Source of the DNA: Actinernus sp. WN-2022
Lineage: Eukaryota > Cnidaria > Anthozoa > Actiniaria > Actinernidae
Length of the DNA: 64,000 bases
Direction: 5' to 3'
Assembly: GCA_030867875.1 (NCBI GenBank)
Contig: JAOWCC010001368.1
Span: forward strand, 8,417,714-8,481,713
Part shown: one piece after another, positions 56,301 to 63,815 of the stretch
Position numbering within the stretch: the stretch's first letter is position 1
How the letters are laid out: every line of letters begins with the position of its first letter
The notes under the pieces: generated by a model
Told to the model about the DNA's origin: nothing
Databases searched by the model: none
Seen by the model: the letters and a program-made list of their open reading frames with translations, nothing else
Position numbers and translations under genes: made by a program

Positions 56301-58250
56301 ATTACATACGACAAATCTGTTGAAGGGAACCTCCATTGAAAAACAGTGTTTACTCTCAAATGCTCCTCATGGTTGCCTGAATATATTACTGTGTTTGTTT
56401 CTCGTATATTGTACACTAGATGTCATATATGAACCTCCACTGAAAAACAGTGTTTATTCTCAAATGCTCCTCGTGGTTGCCTGAATATATTACTGTATTT
56501 GTTTCTCGTATATTGTGCACTCGATGCCACTTACAGACCATAAAACTCATTCGAATTTCTCGGGCGCTGCCATCTTGGATATTATGACGTCACACGGTCG
56601 TTCGTCGGACGTCGTTCGTTCGTTCTAAAACCCGGCTAGTTCAGTCTCCCGTAAACTTTGAACACCGCCACCAGCTAACTCGAATTTCTCACTAACTCGA
56701 ACTAAGTTTTGCCCTGAATTTGCTTCACTCGATTACAGCAATCTATACCCCCGCCTAACTCGAACTTCTCACTAGTTTGAACTAGGGATTTGTTTTACTC
56801 TATTACACTCTATTGCTAATAACACTACCGATCTCGTACGTAAATCAGGAGCCTATTACCAGGAGCGTACATCTCCCAGATTAGGTCTATCCAACAGCAG
56901 AATAGATGATGTAGCTATTTTTAGCTTTGTGTTTCCCGCGAAAGTAGACAAAGGATACCTGCACTAAACCAATCACACGACGAAATGTCACTTCTCATTA
57001 TGCATTCACGCAACTATTTTCCTATGCAAGGGAGCGCGCATTGTCTGCAGCGCAAGCAAACATGGCAACCATTTTATTTCGCAGGAATCGGATATCTATA
57101 AATAGCCACATCATCTACTGTGCTGTGGGCGCTACCCATCACATAGGTACGCTCCTGGTACTGGGCTCCTGATAAATGAAGTCAGATATTTTTTGCCCTC
57201 CAGTACAACCACGTGTTTATATACTGCACAAGGCAGGTTAACCCGAACTATATTTTATTTCCCCTGGAAGTTCGAGTTACCCGGAGTCACTGTGTGCGCG
57301 CTGTGTGATGTAAATAGGCCTTTTGCAGGTAACAGTCGCGTGCTGATATAATACTTCGTTAATGAATGAATTGAGCTCGTGATCCCCATGCGAAAGGCGT
57401 TGCCATGGATGCTGGTGGCAAGCTATCCGCTTTAAAAACGCTGTTTTAGAAAGATCGGCAATCGATTGGAGGTGGAAAATAGCATTTACAAACAGGTTTT
57501 GCTACCGATCACTACCGATCTCGTACAAGTGCCTTTAAATATATGAATTAAGATTTGTTTGCCACCCAGTACATTCCTGCAAAAGGCCCGTTCGATCACA
57601 TGTTGTGCGTTTATTTACCGCCGATAAACGTCATCGCATCAGATCCAAAATGGCGGGGCCGGCAACATTCAAAGCCCAAAATGACTTACATTTAGAGCGG
57701 ATTTCAATTGAGTGTCGGAAGTGTTTTGGTTTTGCGTTTACTAAGCTCTCCTATTGGCTGAGAAAGTAAACCCACCAATCAGAATCCAAAGTAAAACCAA
57801 ACGCAAATTGGTTTTGGTTGGTTTTACTACACTCAACTGAAAACCGCTCTATATCCAACTTTTTCAAAAACTAAACTATATTTCCAATTTTTCAACAAAT
57901 TCTCAATGTAGACCATACTGACACTGAACAATTTAACGACAATTTGTTTCAACATCCGAGGTTTACTTTCAACTGACTATTTTTCTGGTCACTTGCAGCA
58001 AACCCAAAAGTGTCTTTAAAAGAGTTCATCAGGTTAATGAACCTGATCGTGACGGAACACGAGTCTTATGAGGAACACATCGAGTTCGCCTTCTCTGTGT
58101 ACGACACTGAAAATCAGGGATTCATTTCAGTACAAGACCTGCAACAGTCATTTGATAGACTTCCTGAACGACAGAAAATCCAGGACCAAGAGCTGGACGA
58201 AATAAAGAGATTTGGAGATAAAGATAGGGATGGCAAACTAGAATTCAGAG
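47127..58250 (+). CDS. Membrane-anchored PDZ plus calmodulin-like EF-hand protein (3' end outside or unseen)
   Basis: Seven exons join in phase: 47127-47332, 48527-48638, 50504-50646, 52223-52330, 53243-53315, 55985-56128 and 57999-58250, giving 345 codons. All introns are GT-AG; junction phases are 0, 1, 0, 0, 1, 1. The product has one transmembrane helix, a short linker, a PDZ domain, a linker and four EF-hands. The first Met is at 47153; the exon is open to its acceptor in phase 1, so either the protein starts there or extracellular exons lie upstream. The EF-hand exons match those of the gene at 496-5907 in phase, length and position. The last exon, expected to finish EF4 and add about 12 residues, is not seen before 64000. 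It probably acts at the inner face of a membrane, binding C-terminal peptides and Ca2+. Confidence 0.78.
47555..48152. mobile_element. TIR element with CACACGT ends
   Basis: TTGTCCACACGTCAGTATCC near 47560 is answered by GGATACGTGTGGACGGGGTC near 48131-48150, with TTTGAAAACGCAACTTTTT in both arms. It fills the first intron of the PDZ/EF-hand gene. Confidence 0.85.
48262..48383. mobile_element. MITE family B, copy 4
   Basis: TGAATCCCAAAAGATTCAAA at the left and AAAATGGCGGCGATGACGTC at the right match the other copies. Confidence 0.75.
48527..48638 (+). CDS. Exon: linker between membrane helix and PDZ domain
   Basis: G-P-E-D-M-T-A-E-N-T-V-G-G-L-K then F-I-K-F-L-R-R-D-K-D-Y-E-M-V-T-V-I-K-G. 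Enters in phase 0 (CTTTAG) and leaves in phase 1 (ATG-G-GTAATT). The split Gly codon is completed by GT at the start of the next exon. The last residues could form the first PDZ strand. Confidence 0.72.
48929..49018. repeat. 41-bp tandem repeat, two and a part copies
   Basis: ACTCGTAGGCCATTCGGCTG..GGGCTATATATTG repeated head to tail. Confidence 0.85.
49168..49390. repeat. Dispersed repeat, copy 2 of 3
   Basis: TTGTACGAGATCGGTAGTGT through CTGCAAAAGGCCTATT, shared with 12000-12185 and (reversed) 57310-57540. Confidence 0.8.
49440..50120 (-). pseudogene. LINE reverse transcriptase C-terminus fragment
   Basis: The minus strand carries blocks of a reverse transcriptase end (L-G-L-Y-I-D-E-T-L-S-W, I-G-A-L-K-R-I-R-S-L-I near 50040-49950; L-G-W-D-K-L and A-T-M-M-F-K-I near 49767-49680), with frameshifts. 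It lies in the intron before the first PDZ exon. Confidence 0.75.
50504..52330 (+). CDS. Two exons encoding one PDZ domain
   Basis: Exons 50504-50646 and 52223-52330 join in phase 0 inside the conserved G-D-R-V-L-S-V-N-G-E motif. The domain reads Q-I-G-V-R-V-E-G-G (carboxylate-binding strand), G-I-F-I-R-G-V, S-P-A-E-G-K-L-Y-P-G-D-R-V-L-S, V-N-G-E-R-V, A-E-Q-M-I-K-N-A and V-K-F-Y-V-K-R. The helix B1 position that is His in class I PDZ domains appears to be Leu (L-R-Y-A), so a hydrophobic, class II-like ligand is predicted. A G-I-D-N-P-T-I-P-G-D-P insert between strands 2 and 3 is typical in length. Confidence 0.9.
51167..52070. mobile_element. MITE family C copy split by a later element
   Basis: GGCATAAGTAAGAGAGGGAA at 51167 and TCCCTCTCTTACTTATATG at 52052 are the ends of MITE C. 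A second element (about 51326-52017, starting AGGGACACTTATACGAGA and ending TCTCGTACAAAATGGCCC) is inserted in it. Inside that, 51440-51950 holds an AT-rich LINE 3' remnant on the minus strand. Confidence 0.75.
52617..52703. repeat. 43-bp direct duplication
   Basis: GTGGATATAAAGTGTATTTT..TCTCAAGGGTAA occurs twice in succession. Confidence 0.9.
53243..53315 (+). CDS. Exon: PDZ to EF-hand connector
   Basis: 24 codons (R-R-I-Y-I-A-L-D-E-C-S-K-D then F-A-K-Q-Q-I-E) plus one base. The end Q-Q-I-E-|E aligns with K-I-E-|E at the end of exon 1 of the calmodulin-like gene, at the same phase 1 position. The donor is GTGATC, weaker than average. If it is not used the frame reads seven more residues to a TAA at 53333-53335, which would give a shorter protein without EF-hands. 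Confidence 0.68.
53496..54648. mobile_element. TIR element carrying a LINE fragment
   Basis: Inverted arms of about 150 bases: AAAGTACCTATAACCCTTCT near 53496 and its near complement near 54640, then AACAAGCGTAGAACAT and complement. A LINE fragment fills the centre. Confidence 0.85.
53750..54480 (-). pseudogene. LINE reverse transcriptase C-terminus fragment
   Basis: Open on the minus strand at 54421-53933: R-A-A-K-I-I-H, W-E-P-L-N-N-F-Y-E-R-K, L-M-Y-K-V-H-N-N-L and L-R-Y-R-G-P-L-A-W-N-P-L-P, the usual final region, ending in a stop. The 3' end has a (CATA)n microsatellite (53740-53755). Confidence 0.85.
54785..54842. repeat. Polypyrimidine (CCCCTCC)n tract
   Basis: About 55 bases of CCCCTCCCCT-type repeats, all pyrimidine on the + strand. 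Mirror-like symmetry could allow a triplex. Confidence 0.85.
55074..55642. mobile_element. CCCGGGGG-ended repeat, copy 2
   Basis: CCCGGGGGGGGGGGTACTTA at the left, GGAGTACCTCCCCCGGG at the right: near-complementary ends. The body is about 90 percent identical to 37478-38105. In the intron before the first EF-hand exon. Confidence 0.8.
55735..55812 (-). mobile_element. tRNA-derived SINE head
   Basis: The minus strand reads CCTCCCGGTTAGCTCAGTGG..GCGGGTTTAAAATCC, a tRNA-like A and B box pair, followed by GGGTCTTAAAATAACTGAG. Short copy, probably truncated. Confidence 0.65.
55985..58250 (+). CDS. Two exons encoding the calmodulin-like EF-hand module
   Basis: Exon 55985-56128 encodes EF1 and half of EF2 (D-G-F-S-V-Y-D-R-A-F-K-G-S-I-K, then L-V-R-S-L-G-H-N-L-Q-E-A-E). 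Exon 57999-58250 encodes the rest of EF2, EF3 and most of EF4. EF1 and EF2 loops lack most acidic ligands. EF3 (D-T-E-N-Q-G-F-I-S-V-Q-D) is partial. EF4 (D-K-D-R-D-G-K-L-E-F-R) is canonical at positions 1, 3, 5, 6, 8 and 9; position 12 lies in a split codon. Both exons are phase 1 at each end, exactly like exons 2 and 3 of the calmodulin-like gene, and the lengths are close (144 against 141, 252 against 249). Confidence 0.85.
56300..56600. repeat. Tandemly duplicated TIR arm with CRE/YY1 motifs
   Basis: The block CACTGAAAAACAGTGTTTAT..TGCTCCTCGTGGTTGCC occurs twice (about 56330 and 56430). It is related to the left arm of the element at 24750, followed by CTGCCATCTTGGATATTATG then ACGTCACACGG. 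Confidence 0.65.
56845..57172. mobile_element. MITE with TCAGGAGCC ends
   Basis: TCAGGAGCCTATTACCAGGA at 56845 pairs with TCCTGGTACTGGGCTCCTGA ending at 57172. Confidence 0.85.
57310..57540. repeat. Dispersed repeat, copy 3 of 3 (reversed)
   Basis: AATAGGCCTTTTGCAG through ACTACCGATCTCGTACAA is the reverse complement of 49168-49390. Confidence 0.8.
57694..57850. mobile_element. MITE with AGAGCGG ends
   Basis: AGAGCGGATTTCAATTGAGT at 57694 pairs with ACTCAACTGAAAACCGCTCT ending at 57850. It stops about 150 bases before the acceptor of the second EF-hand exon. Confidence 0.85.
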
Positions 58251-59148
58251 GTAAAGGATTAACCTTACTTCCATAAAACTTAGTCCTTCATTGATGAAGA
58301 CTCAATAGTAAGTAAAATGTCTTCAATGCATAATATTATGAAAGGTTAAGTTAACCGTATACAATATGTACACGTCAGTAAGAAAGTCAATCAACGTCTT
58401 GGCATTATCCGCCGGGTAAAGCATTTGCTGTCCTTGCATGCACGGCTAACTCTCTATAAATCTCTTGTCCTTCCCTTACTTGACTATGCCAATATCGTCT
58501 GGGGAGATAAAAATAATACCGTCCTCATGGATCAGGCTTCAAGTTCTTCAGAATAATGCTGCTCGACTTATGCTCAACTTTCCCTCAAGCACTCGAACTA
58601 TTTTAATAGTTTAAAAACTGGAAACCACTGTAAGTAGTAGGAGAGGCACCGAATTAGGCCTTTTTTTAGGGCGTACGCCCTATTTTTAGGGTGTATGCAT
58701 TAATTAGGATGACGTCACAATCCCATTGTCCATTGAATTAATTAAGGAATACATTTTTTTAGGGCGTACGCCCTATTTTTAGGGCGTAAATTCGGAATGC
58801 TAATTTTTGGTGAGCTCTCATTAATTCAGGTGACGTCACAGTCTTATTGTCTTAGGTCATGCATAAATTAATTAGGGCGTACGCCCTTTTTTAAGGCGCT
58901 ATGCTAATTTTTAAGGCGCGCTCATGAATAAAGTGAGGCGCACTCATGAATAAAGTGCGGTAAAGTGCGGCGCTCTCATGAATAAAGTGGAATCTCATTA
59001 ACTCAGAGGATTATCTATTACTTCTGTGAATGAGGTCATCGATCTATTCGGGCATGTTTGGGCAAAGCTTGAGCGGCTATAAAACCAGAACCTGTATCTC
59101 CGAGTCAGTACAACCCAGAGAATAAAACCAGAAAACGCCAACTACAAG

Positions 59149-59592
59149 ATGGCAAGGAAACCTATATCAGAAGACACTATTTGCATCGATGAAGTTGAAG
59201 TTGTCGAAAGAAACAGAGCATTTCACAGGATATCAAGTACAATACATTTGGTGTATGCTGCACTCTGTGAAAAACCAATCTATGCCGAGTAAGAAAGAAA
59301 ATGTGAAACAAATCACCCAAGCCAAAGACAGCACGATTGCTTGATGTTATCCGAAGAGGAAGTGTGGAATTTGTTCTACAACAATGCAAAAGACGAAGTC
59401 AAACCAGAGAGAGTGTGGGAGATTGTGAACGCTGTTTGCTACATGTTGAACATTGAAATTCATCGCTCATGGAAAGTTTACCTATCTGAACTTTACAAGT
59501 TACCCTGGACCACAGTGTATCTCTTACATCTTCAGTTCAGTAACAACGGATCTTCTATCATTGATCAAGTGCTTGAAGTTAGTGTGAAGTAG
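59149..59592 (+). pseudogene. TIR-encoded protein, left copy, with premature stop
   Basis: Same protein as the minus-strand copy at 62517-62074. Here an AAA-type codon has become TAA at 59290-59292, so only 47 residues would be made before the stop. The rest stays open to the TAG at 59590-59592. TATAAAACC is at about 59078, 70 bases upstream of the ATG, and an AATAAA lies near 59741. The family is not recognised. Confidence 0.6.
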
Positions 59593-60270
59593 TGAGACGT
59601 GAAATACATCCACTGAATGACATTGAACAACACGGCCTAGCCTCAAGATATTCTGTGTCTGTTCCAGAACATTTTTTTAGAAAAGATGAAGAGTTTATGG
59701 AGATTGATTGACTTTGTAATTACTTTAACTTTTAAATCAATAAAGTTCACTTGTTTTGATTGAACAGGTTTGGGCAAATCTTTGTTATGAATACACTATT
59801 GTTTTGGTAATCTGCTCTATAGTAACCCAACGAAATTTTTTTATATATTATTCACAACTCACTCGTAACGTAATTCTGAGATCAGAATATTTATAAACAT
59901 TTACTAATAACAGTAAATCCACTGTGACTCATAAGATCAACTCTGCTATTGTTCTTTGCGATTAGCGATAACTGAATGGCCTATTGTTTTGAGGAAAACA
60001 CTTGAGATGCAAACTGAACTATAATTACCATACGAATAAAAACAAACCAGATAAATTAAACAAAGTTTATTCAATCTCAAAAACACCAATTTACAGTTCG
60101 TTTTCCTTATCGTCGCGGAGTTGATAACTTTCTTATTTCTCAGTTCTTGGGTTGATATAATGTACCGTGTTACAAGATTACACTGATTTATGTTTCATTG
60201 ATTTTTTCTTGTTGACAAATGCTGCTTACTGATTGCTTATATTAAAACGATGACAAGAGGAAGAATATTT

Positions 60271-60818
60271 TTAAAGACATTTATTAATAGAAATCGACTT
60301 AATAAAAAACTTATTTCTAAAAGGTACAAATGTATTGTTCATCACGGGAACACTCTGTTCCGGAATAGGTTGTTTTTGGAATTGTTTATTCAACAAGAAT
60401 TTTCGGTGGTGAATTGCAGCCTCGATCGCTTCTCGCCATCCATAATCTTCCATGTTCATCAAGTTTTGCTTTGTTTCCAAGATTTTTCGGAAATCAGGAT
60501 CTTTTCTTAAGCTGTGAATCCATTTCATATCTTCGAACAACACTTCTCTTAGGTCTTTTCTATAGGTAGGAACCAAAGCGTTACTGGCTTTGATTTCAGC
60601 AACTTCATGACTATGATAGCCCCAGCGTGTTCATACTTTTGAACCAACGCTTCCCAATCTTCCTGGTGCCGTTCTCTAGCTTCGTTTCGAATTCTTTCCC
60701 AAACATCCTCTTCTCCGTCATAACTATCATCAGTGGAGTCCGTGCTCTCCTGAGAATCAGAGCTTTGATAAGAATCTTCAGTCATTTCATCATCTGAGTT
60801 GGAACGATTAGCAGCCAT
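60271..60818 (-). pseudogene. Acidic protein of the Polinton-like element, frameshifted
   Basis: Starts at the ATG at 60818. The N-terminal 50 residues are very acidic and Ser-rich (D-S-T-D-D-S-Y-D-G-E-E-D), followed by V-W-E-R-I-R-N-E-A-R-E-R-H-Q-E-D-W. A frameshift near 60610 moves the frame, after which R-K-D-L-R-E-V-L-F-E-D-M-K-W continues to near 60282. The C-terminus crosses into the left TIR; the right TIR keeps the original stop. The same kind of protein appears repeatedly in cnidarian repeats as I recall it; function unknown. Confidence 0.5.
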
Positions 60819-61015
60819 CGTTTATATCTTTACTCTTCAAGGATCGGGAGTATAATGTCAGACCCTTAAAAGTTTCCAACTTTATAGAAAACAAATTGGT
60901 GTGGTCACTAAGTTGAACAAATGTCGATTAGCTAATTTAGCTAAGGTCTCTCAGTTAAACCAATATTATAAGCAGGATTCCTAACCAACGTATTTTCCAT
61001 TATCAACAACTGGAT

Positions 61016-61198
61016 TTACATTCCTCGACAAAAACTTTCTTGTAAATATGGTTTACGTTCTTGAGTTGATAATCTATGGACTTGTGCCAAGTGGTTGGAT
61101 AATTTAATAGGATACTTTGATCCACAATTAGGTACAGGGTAGTTTTTCAAAGTCCGATTTTCCATGTTCACTCGTTGAAAGTTAGTATCAAATAGCAC
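61016..61198 (-). CDS. Small C2H2-like zinc-finger fragment
   Basis: 60 residues. The centre reads N-Y-P-V-P-N-C-G-S-K-Y then L-S-N-H-L-A-Q-V-H, a C2H2-like finger whose first Cys position is occupied by a non-Cys residue, followed by R-L-S-T-Q-E-R-K-P-Y-L. Located just upstream of the acidic protein start on the same strand, inside the element. Probably a decayed copy. Confidence 0.4.
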   Translation of the reverse strand: MLFDTNFQRVNMENRTLKNYPVPNCGSKYPIKLSNHLAQVHRLSTQERKPYLQESFCRGM

Positions 61199-62073
61199 AA
61201 ATCTACTTTATCGTCCCATTTATCTCCTTTCATCCCTTTTGTCGCCTTGAAAAAAAAAAAGAGGGATAAAAAAAGAAAAAAACGGGACGAGAGGCGACAA
61301 AAGGGATGAAAAGGATGTTCCCGTGATGAACAATACATTTGTACCTTTTAGAAATAAGTTTTATTAAGTCGATTTCTATTAATAAATGTCTTTAAAAATA
61401 TTCTTCCTCTTGTCATCGTTTTAATATAAGCAATCAGTAAGCAGCATTTGTCAACAAGAAAAAATCAATGAAACATAAATCAGTGTAATCTTGTAACACG
61501 GTACATTATATCAACCCAAGGACTGAGAAATAAGAAAGTTATCAACTCCGCGACGATAAGGAAAACGAACTGTAAATTGGTGTTTTTGAGATTGAATAAA
61601 CTTTGTTTAATTTATCTGGTTTGTTTTTATTCGTATGGTAATTATAGTTCAGTTTGCATCTCAAGTGTTTTCCTCTAAACAATAGGCCCTTCAGTTATCG
61701 CTAATCCCTAAGAACAATAGCAGAGTTGATCTTATGAGTCACAGTGGATTTACTGTTATTAGTAAATGTTTATAAATATTCTGATCTCAGAATTACGTTA
61801 CGAGTGAGTTGTGAATAATATATAAAAAAATTTCGTTGGGTTACTATAGAGCAGATTACCAAAACAATAGTGTATTCATAACAAAGATTTGCCCAAACCT
61901 GTTCAATCAAAACAAGTGAACTTTATTGATTTAAAAGTTAAAGTAATTACAAAGTCAATCAATCTCCATAAACTCTTCATCTTTTCTAAAACATTGTTCT
62001 GGAACAGACACAGAATATCTTGAGGATAGGCCGTGTTGTTCAATGTCATTCAGTGGATGTATTTCACGTCTCA

Positions 62074-62517
62074 CTACTTCACACTAACTTCAAGCACTTG
62101 ATCAATGATAGAAGATCCGTTGTTACTGAACTGAAGATGTAAGAGATACACTGTGGTCCAGGGTAACTTGTAAAGTTCAGATAGGTAAACTTTCCATGAG
62201 CGATGAATTTCAATGTTCAACATGTAGCAAACAGCGTTCACAATCTCCCACACTCTCTCTGGTTTGACTTCGTCTTTTGCATTGTTGTAGAACAAATTCC
62301 ACGCTTCCTCTTCGGATAACATCAAGCAATCGTGCTGTCTTTGGCTTGGGTGATTTGTTTCACATTGTCTTTCTTTCTCGGCATAGATTGGTTTTTCACA
62401 GAGTGCAGCATACACCAAATGTATTGTACTTGATATCCTGTGAAATGCTCTGTTTCTTTCGACAACTTCAACTTCATCGATGCAAATAGTGTCTTCTGAT
62501 ATAGGTTTCCTTGCCAT
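62074..62517 (-). CDS. TIR-encoded protein, right copy, intact
   Basis: 147 residues, ATG at 62517 to a stop at 62076-62074. The start M-A-R-K-P-I-S-E-D-T-I-C-I-D-E-V-E-V-V-E is followed by a helix-rich region (H-R-I-S-S-T-I-H-L-V-Y-A-A-L) and, after a basic linker, L-S-E-E-E-A-W-N-L-F-Y and V-W-E-I-V-N-A-V-C-Y-M-L. No signal peptide or membrane helix. The inverted copy in the left TIR has a stop. TIR position suggests it is transcribed inward from the element end, where a TATA-like sequence lies about 70 bases upstream. Function unknown. Confidence 0.55.
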   Translation of the reverse strand: MARKPISEDTICIDEVEVVERNRAFHRISSTIHLVYAALCEKPIYAEKERQCETNHPSQRQHDCLMLSEEEAWNLFYNNAKDEVKPERVWEIVNAVCYMLNIEIHRSWKVYLSELYKLPWTTVYLLHLQFSNNGSSIIDQVLEVSVK

Positions 62518-63091
62518 CTTGTAGTTGGCGTTTTCTGGTTTTATACTTTGGGTTGTACTGACTCGGAGATACAGGTTCTGGTTTTATAGCCTTTGCCCAA
62601 ACATGCCCGAATAGATCGATGACCTCATTCACAGAAATAATAGATAATCCTCTGAGTTAATGAGATTCCACTTTATTCATGAGAGCGCCGCACTTTACCG
62701 CACTTTATTCATGAGCGCGCCTCACTTTATTCATGAGCGCGCCTTAAAAATTAGCATAGCGCCTTAAAAAAGGGCGTACGCCCTAATTAATTTATGCATG
62801 ACCTAAGACAATAAGACTGTGACGTCACCTGAATTAATGAGAGCTCACCAAAAATTAGCATTCCGAATTTATGCATACGCCCTAAAAATAGGGCGTACGC
62901 CCTAAAAAAATGTATTCCTTAATTAATTCAATGGACAATGGGATTGTGACGTCATCCTAATTAATGCATACGCCCGCTAAAAATAGGGCGTACGCCCTAA
63001 GAAAAGGGCTAATTCGGTGCCTCTCCCACTACTACTGTACCTTCGACGGCGCTATCATCGCTATATTACTATCTTCAAATGCTTAAATAGA

Positions 63092-63238
63092 GGTTTTGCA
63101 CCACCACGTGATGGCAGCCATGTTGGTGGCCAGAACAATAGATTGTTATTCCTTTGAGATTTAATTTTTCACATGATTGAACAAATCTCATTTTTCTGGC
63201 CACCAACATGGCTGCCATCACGTGGTGGTGCAAAACGT
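63092..63238. mobile_element. Palindromic MITE in the LINE
   Basis: TTTTGCACCACCACGTGATG near 63098 pairs with its complement ending near 63233, including GGCAGCCATGTTGGTGGCCA. It interrupts the LINE frame 53 bases after the Polinton-like element. Confidence 0.88.
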
Positions 63239-63594
63239 CTATAGCATGGTGGACTTCAACTTTAAATTAAAGAAGAATCATGATTTTCATACAAATAATA
63301 CACGCCGTCAGCACAATCTACATTTACCATTCGCACGTAAGAATTGGGTACAACAGAAGTTTACCTACCGTGCACTATTAGACTGGAACTCTTTAGACTC
63401 TGAAGTTATACAATCAACTAAATTATCAATTTTTAAATCTTACTGGCACATAACTTAATTTCATAAAAATCATTGTTCTATTTCTATTTTATATTAACCA
63501 TTTATCTTTTCTGTTTTCCATATATTAGTAAAATATATATTTTTAATACAGGACCTCCCTGAAAATCACAAATTGTGAGTGGAGATTTCCTGTC

Positions 63595-63625
63595 AAAATA
63601 TTATTATTATTATTATTATTATTAC
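63595..63625. repeat. (TTA)n microsatellite
   Basis: About nine TTA units, typical of the 3' end of the upstream LINE. Confidence 0.9.
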
Positions 63626-63639
63626 AAGGAATTCTAAAT

Positions 63640-63815
63640 ACTCTGAGAGCACAAAGGCAACTTAATTTGACAATAGCAAGTCTGGAATCTTTACATTGCA
63701 GAGCTGCTAGAGTTATATTTAGCCTATCACGCGATATGCCTTCTACAGATGTGCTCCAAAAGGCCAAATGGAATTCACTGTCCCCACTCATGTACACGAT
63801 GAAGTGGCGCAACTA
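63640..63815 (+). pseudogene. LINE reverse transcriptase fragment
   Basis: Reads L-E-S-L-H-C-R-A-A-R-V-I-F then D-M-P-S-T-D-V-L-Q-K-A-K-W-N-S-L, a conserved stretch near the end of non-LTR reverse transcriptases. A second, separate copy from the split LINE. Confidence 0.75.

Larger units (their letters stand above)
58633..63033. mobile_element. Polinton-like non-autonomous element, 4.4 kb with 1.7 kb TIRs
   Basis: Terminal inverted repeats 58633-60351 and 61317-63033 are about 97 percent alike and start AGTAGTRGGAGAGGCACCG. The 6-bp sequence ACTGTA flanks both sides (58627-58632 and 63034-63039) as a target-site duplication. Six-base duplications and AG-starting long TIRs are the published marks of Polinton/Maverick elements (virus-like large DNA transposons). 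No polymerase B, integrase or capsid gene was seen, so this is a short derivative that depends on others. Each TIR has three AGGGCGTACGCCCT palindromes near its outer end and carries a copy of one gene; the centre (60352-61316) holds others. Confidence 0.7.
58335..63460 (+). pseudogene. LINE reverse transcriptase 3' part, split twice
   Basis: Three pieces form one reverse transcriptase C-terminus: 58335-58632 (Q-R-L-G-I-I-R-R-V, D-Y-A-N-I-V-W-G-D, L-Q-N-N-A-A-R-L), 63034-63095 (Y-L-R-R-R-Y-H-R-Y-I-T-I-F-K-C-L-N) and about 63240-63458 (W-V-Q-Q-K-F-T-Y-R-A-L-L-D-W-N-S-L). The first gap is the Polinton-like element, the second a MITE. The reading frame W-K-P-L then Y-L-R-R-R resumes across the first insertion if one copy of the 6-bp duplication is removed. 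A one-base insertion near 58530 also breaks it. Confidence 0.88.

Noticed and set aside
58668..62990. Capsid, polymerase or integrase genes in the Polinton-like element
   Set aside because: I looked in all open frames and saw no such motifs; the visible proteins are short and unidentified.
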